This document shows, in pieces, positions 1 through 6,661 of a stretch of DNA of 10,536 bases; the first letter of the stretch is position 1; the number at the start of each line of letters is the position of its first letter. Under the pieces are notes generated by a model. That model saw only the letters and a program-made list of their open reading frames with translations, was not told the DNA's origin and made no database searches. Source of the stretch: Pseudomonadota bacterium. GTDB taxonomy: Bacteria > Pseudomonadota > Gammaproteobacteria > Burkholderiales > Burkholderiaceae_D. A program made the position numbers and the translations under genes. Location of the stretch: positions 1 through 10,536 of the forward strand of contig JAEZLB010000073.1 of NCBI GenBank assembly GCA_023435945.1, written 5' to 3'.

Positions 1-1614
1 GGATTGAATCGCCTACTTGGGGAGGGGGAGGTGTCACAGGGACTTGCCAGCATGTGGAAGGAGAAAGTCCATCCCGATGATCTGGAACGAGTGATCTCGG
101 AATTTCAGAAAGCAAAGCAGGAAGAAACGCCCCTCTATGAGTGCGAATTCCGGTTGCGTGATCGCGAAGGACAATGGCGCTGGATATGGGCGCGCGGTGT
201 GATCGTGGAACGTGATGCCGAAGGCAAGCCGTTGACCATGACCGGCACCTTGTCGGACATTACCATGAGCAAAGAGTCTGCGGATTTGGCCTGGCGTCAT
301 GCGAATCTGGATGCGTTGACCGGCTTGCCCAATCGCCGGTTTTTCTTCGAAAAACTGGAGAATGAACTGATGCACCTGACGCGCACCGGACAGTTGCTTG
401 CCCTGCTGTTCATCGATCTGGATGGCTTCAAGATGGTCAACGATACCTTGGGTCATGAGGCTGGTGATGTATTGCTCAGGGAAGTGGCACATAGACTCCA
501 GGACTGTGTGCGCCAGACCGATACGATCGCCCGTCTCGGAGGAGATGAATTCACACTGATTCTTACTGGCCTGGATGATTTCAATCACGTCGAGTTGATA
601 TGTCAGGAAATCCTGACAGCGCTTAACGAACCTTTCTACCTGAATAAGGAGAGCGCTTATATTTCAGCTAGTATCGGCGTCACGCTCTATCCTGTAGATG
701 CCAGCAACGCCGAAGACCTGATCCGCAAAGCAGATCAGGCCATGTATGCGGCCAAGCATGCCGGTAAAAACCAGTTTCATTACTTCACCCGGGAAATGGA
801 TGAACGGGCGCATCGGCGCCTGCAGATTATCAATGAATTGCGCAAGGCGATCAGAGAGCAGCACCTGACTGTGCATTATCAGCCGATACTGGATCTGACG
901 AATGGTCAGGTGTGGAAAGCCGAAGCCCTGCTGAGGTGGACACATCCGGTATGGGGAGAGGTCCCCCCGGCCCAGTTCATTCCTCTGGCAGAAGAGGCGG
1001 GCCTGATCAATACCCTGGGCAACTGGGTTTTCAGAGAGGCGGCATTGTGCTGCAAGCGCTGCATCGAGCAGGCCGGCCATGCATTTCAGATGGGCATCAA
1101 CAAGTCGCCGATGCAATTCACGACGCGAGAAGCCGACGGCAACTGGTTGCAGTTTCTCGAGGAAATTGGTCTGAATGGCAGCAGCATTTCCATTGACATT
1201 ACCGAGGGTGTATTGCTTCGTTCTAACGCAGCGGTGGGCGACAAGCTGCAGAGTTATCGTGCCGCGGGCATGGAACTGGCGTTGGATGATTTCGGCACCG
1301 GATATTCATCCATGGTCTATCTGCTCAAATTCCAGATCGATTATGTAAAAATAGATCAGTCCTTCGTGAGGGAGCTGGCGCCTGACAATGATTGTCGTGC
1401 CATTGCCGAAGCCATCATTACCATGTCGCACAAGCTGGGAAAAAAGGTCATCGCGGAAGGCATAGAGACACGCGAGCAGTTGGAGATACTGCTGAAGGCC
1501 GGTTGCGACTATGGGCAGGGATTTTTGTTTTCGAGAGCAGTGCCTGCGGATCAGCTGTTTGCCATGATAGGTCCGGACAAACAATTCATCACCGCAGGCC
1601 TGTCGCATGCGTAA
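1..1614 (+). CDS. PAS-GGDEF-EAL cyclic-di-GMP synthase/phosphodiesterase, 5' end cut off
   Basis: The reading frame is open to the left edge, so the true start lies outside the window; residues below count from the TTG at 4. The order is the C-terminal half of a PAS domain with its PAC motif (about residues 20-90), GGDEF (about 100-260) and EAL (about 275-530). The cyclase site is intact: DALTGLPN at 103-110 and GGDEF at 179-183. An RxxD product-inhibition site (R170-D173) lies five residues before it. The EAL residues also look complete: E307-A-L, N366, E401, D428-D429 in a DDFGTG loop, K449, E485 and Q505. By family knowledge it could both make c-di-GMP from two GTP and hydrolyse it to pGpG; which activity dominates cannot be read from sequence. 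The PAS domain would sense a signal, and further sensor or membrane segments may lie upstream. It converges with the hydrolase gene, with only 9 bp between the two stops. Confidence -1.
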   Translation, partial: GLNRLLGEGEVSQGLASMWKEKVHPDDLERVISEFQKAKQEETPLYECEFRLRDREGQWRWIWARGVIVERDAEGKPLTMTGTLSDITMSKESADLAWRHANLDALTGLPNRRFFFEKLENELMHLTRTGQLLALLFIDLDGFKMVNDTLGHEAGDVLLREVAHRLQDCVRQTDTIARLGGDEFTLILTGLDDFNHVELICQEILTALNEPFYLNKESAYISASIGVTLYPVDASNAEDLIRKADQAMYAAKHAGKNQFHYFTREMDERAHRRLQIINELRKAIREQHLTVHYQPILDLTNGQVWKAEALLRWTHPVWGEVPPAQFIPLAEEAGLINTLGNWVFREAALCCKRCIEQAGHAFQMGINKSPMQFTTREADGNWLQFLEEIGLNGSSISIDITEGVLLRSNAAVGDKLQSYRAAGMELALDDFGTGYSSMVYLLKFQIDYVKIDQSFVRELAPDNDCRAIAEAIITMSHKLGKKVIAEGIETREQLEILLKAGCDYGQGFLFSRAVPADQLFAMIGPDKQFITAGLSHA

Positions 1615-1623
1615 AAGTGAACT

Positions 1624-3207
1624 TTACACGCCGATCGCAGCACCGTCGGAGCGGGGATCGGTTGCGCCTTCTATCATGCCATTGGGGTGAACAGCGACCG
1701 CGCCTGCATGACCCATCATGTCGGTATAGTCAGGAACGCATTCCACATCGTGACCAGCTGCTTTTAGCTGCTCAATCAATTCGGAGGGGAAGCGCCCTTC
1801 CAGCTTCAGGTTGGTGGATGCGGCGCCCCAGGTGCGCCCCAACAGCCAACGAGGCGCGGTAATTGCTGCTTGCATATCCTGCTTGAACAATACATGGCGC
1901 GTGAAGACCGCTGCTTGAGTTTGTGGTTGGCCTTCGCCGCCCATATTGCCATAGGCTAGCGTGCGGCCATCGTTCAGACGTGCCAATGCCGGGTTCAGTG
2001 TATGGAATGGCAGTTTTCCTGGCTCCAGCGCATTCGGGCCATCGTCCAGCGTGAAGCTGGCGCCACGGTTTTGCCAGATGATGCCGGTATCGGGTACAAC
2101 GATGCCGCTGCCGAATTCCCAGAAGACGCTTTGAATGAAGCTGACAACGCGGCCGTCCTTGTCGGCGGCCCCCATCCAGATGGTATCACCGGGTTTTGCA
2201 GGGTGCGGCCACGGAGCCGCTTGATCCGGGTTGATGTGCGCGGCTTCCTGATCCAGTTGTGCGGCCGTCAGCCAGGATTGCGGATCGGCAGACATGTAAG
2301 CAGGGTCGGTAACGTGGGCATTACGCAGGATGAACGCACGCTTGGTTGCTTCAACCAGTCCGTGCACATGGGCGAAGCCATCTGCTTCCTTGACGCCCAG
2401 GCGCTCGAACAGCGCGAGGATCATCAGCGAGGAAATACCTTGTGTCGGTGGAGGCAGGTTGTATACACGACCTACGTTCAACTCGACTGAAAGCGGTGCG
2501 ACAGGCTTCGCACGATAGGCTTCAAGATCGGCCAGTCGCAGCGGGCTGCCCAGTTTTTCCAGGCCGTTTGCCAGGGTGCGGGCGATGTCGCCGCGATAGA
2601 AGTCATCCAGGCCGGCCGCCGTCAATTGAGACAGCACTGCTGCCAGTTCAGGCTGGCGCAGGATGTCGCCAATCGCGGGCACGCCATTGGGAGCAAAAAT
2701 GTTCTTGAATCCTGGCTGGGGCGAGAGTTCGGCCCATTTGGATTCGGTGAGTTCTGCCTGCGAGCGGGTGACCGGCACACCGGCTTTGGCGTGATGGATG
2801 GCATCGGCCAGCAGGCGCGAGAGTGGCAGCGGTTTGCCCCAGGAACGCGTTGCTTCCAGTGCTGCCGACCAGCCGCCGATGGTGCCGGCTACCGTCAGCG
2901 CAGCTTTCGGCCCGCGCGAAGGGATGGCGTTAACGCCGAGTTGCCTGTAGAAGTCTTTGCTGGCCAGCCGGGCTGCGGGGCCGCAGGCCTGAATGGCGAT
3001 CGGTTCTTTGCCGGGTTCACTGATCAGCCAGAAACCATCTCCCCCAATACCATTCATGTGGGGGTAGACAACTGCGATGGTTGCTGCAGCAGCGACCATC
3101 GCTTCGACAGCGGTGCCACCTTCTTTCAGAATAGCGGCGCCTGCCTGGGCTGCGAGGTGATGGGGTGCGGTCACCATGCCACCAACGCAGGTCTTGCTCG
3201 TTAACAT
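1624..3207 (-). CDS. Cytoplasmic gamma-glutamyltransferase-family Ntn-hydrolase (GGT/HpxW-like amidohydrolase)
   Basis: A 527-residue member of the gamma-glutamyltranspeptidase family (peptidase T3). These proenzymes cut themselves and use the freed N-terminal Thr as nucleophile. Thr342, in GDTIW before an AADKDG stretch, aligns with the catalytic Thr of E. coli GGT (TTHYSVVDKDG), predicting subunits of about 341 and 186 residues. Other family marks are GIGGDGFW (53-60), PPPTQGISS (252-260), FGSGIVVP (365-372), NRG (380-382) and GGEGQPQ (423-429). The His after the TT pair in classical GGT is Trp here, so this is not the standard periplasmic glutathione enzyme. There is no signal peptide. ATG at 3207 is chosen because AGGAGA (3212-3217) sits 4 nt upstream; a longer frame to 3234 lacks such a site. 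The gene lies 167 bp after dctM, suggesting it acts on the imported compound. The family includes GGTs, cephalosporin acylases and oxamate amidohydrolase HpxW. The family call is firm; the substrate is unknown. Confidence -1.
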   Translation of the reverse strand: MLTSKTCVGGMVTAPHHLAAQAGAAILKEGGTAVEAMVAAAATIAVVYPHMNGIGGDGFWLISEPGKEPIAIQACGPAARLASKDFYRQLGVNAIPSRGPKAALTVAGTIGGWSAALEATRSWGKPLPLSRLLADAIHHAKAGVPVTRSQAELTESKWAELSPQPGFKNIFAPNGVPAIGDILRQPELAAVLSQLTAAGLDDFYRGDIARTLANGLEKLGSPLRLADLEAYRAKPVAPLSVELNVGRVYNLPPPTQGISSLMILALFERLGVKEADGFAHVHGLVEATKRAFILRNAHVTDPAYMSADPQSWLTAAQLDQEAAHINPDQAAPWPHPAKPGDTIWMGAADKDGRVVSFIQSVFWEFGSGIVVPDTGIIWQNRGASFTLDDGPNALEPGKLPFHTLNPALARLNDGRTLAYGNMGGEGQPQTQAAVFTRHVLFKQDMQAAITAPRWLLGRTWGAASTNLKLEGRFPSELIEQLKAAGHDVECVPDYTDMMGHAGAVAVHPNGMIEGATDPRSDGAAIGV

Positions 3208-3302
3208 ACACTCTCCTGTTTCTGATTGATGCAAACTTCTTTACCGCCCTGAGCGACCTATTGCCAAGCTGGTTTTCAAGCATCGGATCAGCGAAACCAG
3301 GC

Positions 3303-3342
3303 AATGTCGTACAGTTGCGAATAATCGGCAGTGTACGACATT
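3303..3342. promoter_or_regulatory. 11-bp perfect inverted repeat; two candidate GntR (FadR-subfamily) operators
   Basis: AATGTCGTACA (3303-3313) is repeated exactly in inverse as TGTACGACATT (3332-3342), with 18 bp between. Each arm also contains its own TGT-N3-ACA element, which fits the FadR-subfamily pattern yGTM-N(0-1)-KACr. The pair sits 96-135 bp upstream of the hydrolase start. A related TGTGTACA lies upstream of dctP. The local FCD-type GntR protein is the obvious candidate ligand; this is inferred from motif and context. Confidence -1.
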
Positions 3343-3348
3343 ACCCGT

Positions 3349-3366
3349 AATCTGACACGTCAGATT
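3349..3366. repeat. 18-bp palindrome just after dctM
   Basis: AATCTGAC and GTCAGATT form perfect 8-bp arms around two bases (AC). The element begins 8 bp past the dctM stop. In leftward RNA it would form a 7-bp stem with a 4-nt loop, but no U-run follows, so it is a poor intrinsic terminator. It could be an mRNA processing or stability hairpin, or a protein-binding site. The 10-mer TAATCTGACA at 3348-3357 recurs next to the dctP promoter. Confidence -1.
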
Positions 3367-3374
3367 GATCGTTT

Positions 3375-4700
3375 TTACCAGCCGATCACCTCCGGTAACC
3401 AGGTGGCAATGCGGGGGAAGAAATACACTAAAGTCAGTGTGAGGCCTTGCATCGCAAGGAAGGGAATAACGCCTATATATATATCCTTGGTCGACACTTC
3501 CGGTGGTGCCACGCCTTTCAGGTAGAACAGTGCCCAGCCAAATGGCGGTGTCAGGAAAGATGATTGCAAGTTAATCGTAATGAGCATCGCCAGCCAGACC
3601 GGGTCCACGCCATAAGCGAGCATGATGGGCAGGAAGAGCGGCACGGCGATATAACTGATTTCGATCCATTCCACAAAGAAGCCGAGCACGAAGATCAGGA
3701 ACAGCATGAACCAGATTGTAGTACCCACGCCGCCCGGCAACCATGCGAACATATCTTCGATCAATGCCTCACCCTGCAAGCCGCGGAATGCCAGGGCAAA
3801 TACCTGGGCGCACATCAGGATGAACATCATCATTGCTGTGATTTTTGTGGAATCGCGCGTCACTTCCACCAGCGTCTTGAACGTGAAGCGCCGCAAGATC
3901 ACCGTCACCAGAATGGCGCCCAATGCCCCCATCGAAGCAGCCTCGGTCGGCGCTGCAATGCCGCCGACAATGGAACCCAATACCGCAATCACCAGTAGCG
4001 TCGGAGGAACGACAACCTTGAGAAAGCGCATCGCCAGTTCTTTGGAGGAGACGCTGTCGCGCTCTTCCTGCGGAACAACCGGCATCAACTCCGGACGAAA
4101 CCAGCCGAGAATGAGAAGGAAGATGACGTAAGTGGCAGCTAAGAGCAAGGAAGGAAACACTGCGGCGGCAAACAATGTACCGACCGACAATTGCATGATG
4201 TCGGCCAGCAGGATCAGGATCAGGCTGGGAGGTACGATCTGCCCGAGACACCCGGATGCGCAAATAACACCACACGCCAGACTCTTGTTATAGCGCCGTT
4301 TAATCAGCGTCGGTAATGTCAGTAAACCCAGTGGGATGACAGTCGCGCCGACGATGCCGGTCATGGCGCCCATCAGCACCCCGAACAGTACGATGCCCAC
4401 AGCCATGCCACCACGAACACGGCCTGCTAAATGGCCGATTACATCTAGCAGGTCATCGGCTAGCCGTGATTTCTCAAGCATCACGCCCATGAAAATAAAG
4501 AGTGGAATCGCCAGCCATTGATAACCGGTTGCTATGCCAAAAAGGCGGGCGGGCAGCAGGTTGAATAAGGTGGTACCAAATCCTAAGGCGCCGAATCCAA
4601 AACCTACCGTGGCCAGGGAAATGGCAACAGGAATGCCGGCCATCAGCATAAAGAAAAAGCCGACCAGCATGAGTACTGCCAGGACTTCGAGTTCAAACAT
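3375..4700 (-). CDS. dctM: TRAP transporter large permease (DctM family)
   Basis: A very hydrophobic protein of 441 residues, normal for the family. DctM is the 12-14-helix membrane subunit that moves substrate inward, driven by a Na+ or other ion gradient, after delivery by the binding protein. Family hallmarks are the N-terminal VAISLATVGFGFG stretch, the GYQWLAIPLFIFMG segment with its ML-EKSRLADDLL continuation, the GIVLFGVLMGAMTGIVGATV segment, and SGCLGQIVPPSLILIL. ATG at 4700 is preferred over GTG at 4712 because GTGAGG lies about 6 nt before it. This start overlaps the end of dctQ by 8 nt, indicating translational coupling. The second hydrophobic half ends in LPEVIGW. DctM subunits carry little specificity, so this gene does not identify the substrate. 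Confidence -1.
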   Translation of the reverse strand: MFELEVLAVLMLVGFFFMLMAGIPVAISLATVGFGFGALGFGTTLFNLLPARLFGIATGYQWLAIPLFIFMGVMLEKSRLADDLLDVIGHLAGRVRGGMAVGIVLFGVLMGAMTGIVGATVIPLGLLTLPTLIKRRYNKSLACGVICASGCLGQIVPPSLILILLADIMQLSVGTLFAAAVFPSLLLAATYVIFLLILGWFRPELMPVVPQEERDSVSSKELAMRFLKVVVPPTLLVIAVLGSIVGGIAAPTEAASMGALGAILVTVILRRFTFKTLVEVTRDSTKITAMMMFILMCAQVFALAFRGLQGEALIEDMFAWLPGGVGTTIWFMLFLIFVLGFFVEWIEISYIAVPLFLPIMLAYGVDPVWLAMLITINLQSSFLTPPFGWALFYLKGVAPPEVSTKDIYIGVIPFLAMQGLTLTLVYFFPRIATWLPEVIGW

Positions 4701-5220
4701 GATCGGCCTCACTTTCTTCGCTCTGGTTCATATGCAGGCGTAGCAGTGCTGCCAGGCTTTGCAGGAATAAAAGGAAGAAGCCGACAGGAAGTAAGGCTTT
4801 AATCGCCCAGCGGAAAGGCAGGCCACCGGGGTCGGAAGAAATTTCGTTAATCGACCACGATTGCTCTACATACTTCAGCGATAACCAGATAATGATGGTG
4901 GCAATCGCCATCTGCAGCAGGTACGTGATGCTGTCGACGAGGAATTTGGTGCGAGGGGAGAAGCGGGCATAAAAGATGTCGACGCGCACGTGTCCATCTT
5001 TTAAGAGGGAATAACTCATGCCGAACAACACCAGCACACCTAACAGATGCCATTCCAGCTCCTGAGCCCAGACGGCACCGATATTGAGGGTATAGCGGAG
5101 TATCACATTGCATGTCATCAGCGCGATGATGGCCAGGGCCACCCAGCAGGTGGCCCGGCCAATCACGTCTATGACACCCTCGATAGACCTGACGGTCAGT
5201 ACTTGGGCTTTGTTGGTCAT
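4693..5220 (-). CDS. dctQ: TRAP transporter small permease (DctQ family)
   Basis: 175 residues with four predicted helices (about 23-41, 55-72, 92-115 and 137-160), the standard DctQ topology. Recognisable motifs are NVILRY (38-43), WAQELEWHLLG (51-61), KDGHVRVD (74-81) and a Pro near the last helix in LLPVGFF. DctQ is the essential small partner of DctM in the inner membrane. The start ATG at 5220 has its Shine-Dalgarno sequence (TAAGGCG) built over the dctP stop codon TAA, with 9 nt between the genes, and its own 3' end overlaps dctM. The three transporter genes therefore look like one tightly coupled transcript. The long charged C-terminal tail (NQSEESEADH) is cytoplasmic and unremarkable. 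Confidence -1.
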   Translation of the reverse strand: MTNKAQVLTVRSIEGVIDVIGRATCWVALAIIALMTCNVILRYTLNIGAVWAQELEWHLLGVLVLFGMSYSLLKDGHVRVDIFYARFSPRTKFLVDSITYLLQMAIATIIIWLSLKYVEQSWSINEISSDPGGLPFRWAIKALLPVGFFLLFLQSLAALLRLHMNQSEESEADHV

Positions 5221-5229
5221 AGATGCGCC

Positions 5230-6330
5230 TTATGGTAAGGACTGAACCGTATTGTGGTAAGCGGCCTCGCTATACTTGGACCACGCGTCGTACTTGGCCT
5301 TGTAGGCCATGTACGAGTCATGGACCTTCTTGGTCAGCGGATCTTTGGCGATGGCTTCGGCCAGCACCTTGTCGGTTTCCTTGCGCAATGCGTCGACGAC
5401 GGTATCCGGCAAGGGACGGGCCATTACTCCCTGGTTGTTGACCAGGTCATGCATGGCTTCAGCATTGTTGCGCTGGCACCAGGCTTCGCTGATCACATTG
5501 CAGGCTGCTGCAGCATTGGTGACGATAGCCTGCAAGTCTTTTGGCAGCTTTTGCCACGCCGCCTTGTTAATGAGGAGTTCGGAAACGGTGGACGATTCGT
5601 GCCAGCCGGTGGTGTAGTAGTACTTCGCCGCTTTTTGCAGGCCCAGCTTGCGATCCTGGAAGGGACCGACGAATTCAGCGGCATCGATAACGCCACGTTC
5701 CAATGCGGGGAAGATTTCGCCACCGGGCAGAAACTTCACGTCCACGCCGAGGTTCGCGTAAACCTTGCCGGCCAGGCCGGGAATGCGCATCTTCAAGCCC
5801 TTGAGGTCTGCGACCGACTTGATCTCTTTCTTGAACCAGCCTGTCATCTGCACACCGGTATTCCCGCAAGGCAGGGCAACCATGCCGAATGGTGCATACA
5901 CTTCATTCCACAGATCGATGCCGCCGCCGTCGTACAGCCAGCCATTCATGCCCTGAAAGTTCAAGCCGAAAGGCACGGCAGTGAAATACTGGGCGGCGAA
6001 GGTCTTACCGGTCCAGAAGTAGCTGTTAGCGTGGTTCATCTCCACCGTGCCGGAGCGTACTGCATCGAAACCTTCCAGGGCAGGGATCAGTTCACCCGCA
6101 CCATACACCTGGATGCGCAGGCGGCCTTCGGACATTTCATTGATGCGCTTTGCCAGGTCGGTTGCACTGCCGGGGCCATCCATATAAAACGGAGAACCCT
6201 TGGCATAGGCACTGGTCATTTTCCAGGTGAATTTCTGCTGCGCCGAGGCGATGGAAGGGAAAGCGAGTCCTGCACTTGCAACACCAGCCGCTACGCTACC
6301 GGCCATGAACTTACGTCTGCTGTTTTGCAT
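5230..6330 (-). CDS. dctP: TRAP transporter substrate-binding protein, Tat-type signal (DctP family, TakP-like)
   Basis: A periplasmic solute receptor of 366 residues that captures an organic anion and hands it to DctQM. From the ATG at 6330 the N-terminus is a twin-arginine leader: SRRKFMAGS, a hydrophobic stretch, then an ASA-type cleavage site near residue 30. A longer TTG start at 6336 is rejected because GGAG (6337-6340) would touch it, while it sits 6 nt before the ATG. The core WFKKEIKSVADLKGLKMRIPG holds the conserved carboxylate-binding Arg (R182), and PGGEIFPALERGVIDAAEFVGP is the second signature. From memory, this resembles the 2-oxo-acid receptor TakP, whose Na+/substrate site uses a Gln, an Arg and a Glu-Trp pair. 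Here Gln161 and Glu219 are present, but the Trp is Phe220. That points to a 2-oxo or hydroxy acid type ligand with altered preference. It is the first gene after the sigma-54-like promoter. Confidence -1.
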   Translation of the reverse strand: MQNSRRKFMAGSVAAGVASAGLAFPSIASAQQKFTWKMTSAYAKGSPFYMDGPGSATDLAKRINEMSEGRLRIQVYGAGELIPALEGFDAVRSGTVEMNHANSYFWTGKTFAAQYFTAVPFGLNFQGMNGWLYDGGGIDLWNEVYAPFGMVALPCGNTGVQMTGWFKKEIKSVADLKGLKMRIPGLAGKVYANLGVDVKFLPGGEIFPALERGVIDAAEFVGPFQDRKLGLQKAAKYYYTTGWHESSTVSELLINKAAWQKLPKDLQAIVTNAAAACNVISEAWCQRNNAEAMHDLVNNQGVMARPLPDTVVDALRKETDKVLAEAIAKDPLTKKVHDSYMAYKAKYDAWSKYSEAAYHNTVQSLP

Positions 6331-6388
6331 GGTCAACTCCAGAAGTGGAAATACGTTAAAGGAACGAATTCACTGCGCGTTACCAATC

Positions 6389-6404
6389 TGCAATACATGT
6401 GCCA
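6389..6404 (-). promoter_or_regulatory. Sigma-54 (RpoN) -24/-12 promoter of dctPQM
   Basis: On the minus strand TGGCAC (6404-6399), five bases, then TTGCA (6393-6389) match the consensus TGGCACG-N4-TTGCW. Only the G after TGGCAC differs (A here), and the GG-to-GC spacing is exact. Transcription would start near 6378, giving a 48-nt leader before the dctP ATG at 6330. RpoN promoters need an activator bound upstream; candidate sites are at 6455-6511. No similar element was found before the regulator or the hydrolase gene. Confidence -1.
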
Positions 6405-6454
6405 TGTCAGATTAGGTCATTTATTCTGGATAGGCCAATACTTTTTGCTAAATT

Positions 6455-6471
6455 TGCTCAATTTTGGTGAT
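6455..6471 (-). promoter_or_regulatory. Weak NtrC-like half-conserved site
   Basis: ATCACC-AAAAT-TGAGCA on the minus strand has the TGCACC-N5-GGTGCA layout, keeping CACC on the left and G-GCA on the right (8 of 12 defined positions). Its centre is about -85 from the inferred start and 40 bp (near four helical turns) from the better site. It is supported mainly by that phasing. Confidence -1.
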
Positions 6472-6483
6472 TTTGTGTACAAA
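6472..6483. promoter_or_regulatory. Palindrome TTTGTGTACAAA, candidate GntR operator
   Basis: Perfect 5-bp arms TTTGT and ACAAA flank two bases. The core TGTGTACA differs from the TGTCGTACA arms before the hydrolase gene by one base of spacing, which the FadR-subfamily pattern tolerates. It lies about 100 bp upstream of the inferred dctP transcription start, between the two NtrC-like sites. A repressor bound here could interfere with the activator. Confidence -1.
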
Positions 6484-6494
6484 TGGCGGCAGGC

Positions 6495-6511
6495 AGCAAT
6501 AATTTGGTGCA
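6495..6511 (-). promoter_or_regulatory. NtrC-like enhancer site
   Basis: TGCACC-AAATT-ATTGCT on the minus strand matches the NtrC dyad (TGCACC-N5-GGTGCA/T) perfectly in the left half and at TGCT on the right. The centre is about -125 from the inferred sigma-54 start, a normal enhancer distance. Assignment to NtrC rather than another sigma-54 activator is an inference. Confidence -1.
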
Positions 6512-6579
6512 GGGAAGTGGAGTGATTTTGGTGAAAAATGTTGCTGATTAAGGTGAGCAACGGAGGAGAAGGAGAAAAT

Positions 6580-6600
6580 CCTGCCTTTCCTTCAGGCAGG
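6580..6600 (-). terminator. Hairpin terminator of the GntR gene
   Basis: CCTGCCT (6580-6586) and AGGCAGG (6594-6600) form a perfect 7-bp GC-rich stem with a 7-nt loop. Leftward it is followed by ATTTTC, a short U-run. It begins 61 bp past the regulator stop and separates that transcript from the dctP promoter. Confidence -1.
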
Positions 6601-6661
6601 GATCTTCTTCATTCTTGTGAAAGGGCGTTCTGATTTGTTTCAATGTAACCAGAGGGGTAAT

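Noticed and set aside
912..1196. Other open frames inside the GGDEF-EAL, hydrolase and TRAP genes
   Set aside because: They are out-of-frame or opposite-strand shadows of strong family matches, with no independent start signals or homology.
1611..1627. GTAAAAGT-GA-ACTTTAC inverted repeat between the convergent genes as a bidirectional terminator
   Set aside because: The stem is AT-rich and needs a bulge, and no U-run follows on either strand.
3208..3240. Upstream start for the hydrolase at 3234
   Set aside because: The extra nine residues have no ribosome binding site and would cover the AGGAGA that serves the ATG at 3207.
3240..3300. Possible second sigma-54 promoter before the hydrolase gene (minus-strand TTGGCAATAGGTCGC)
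   Set aside because: GG and GC are separated by nine bases rather than ten, and the TTGC box is CGCT, so the spacing rule fails.
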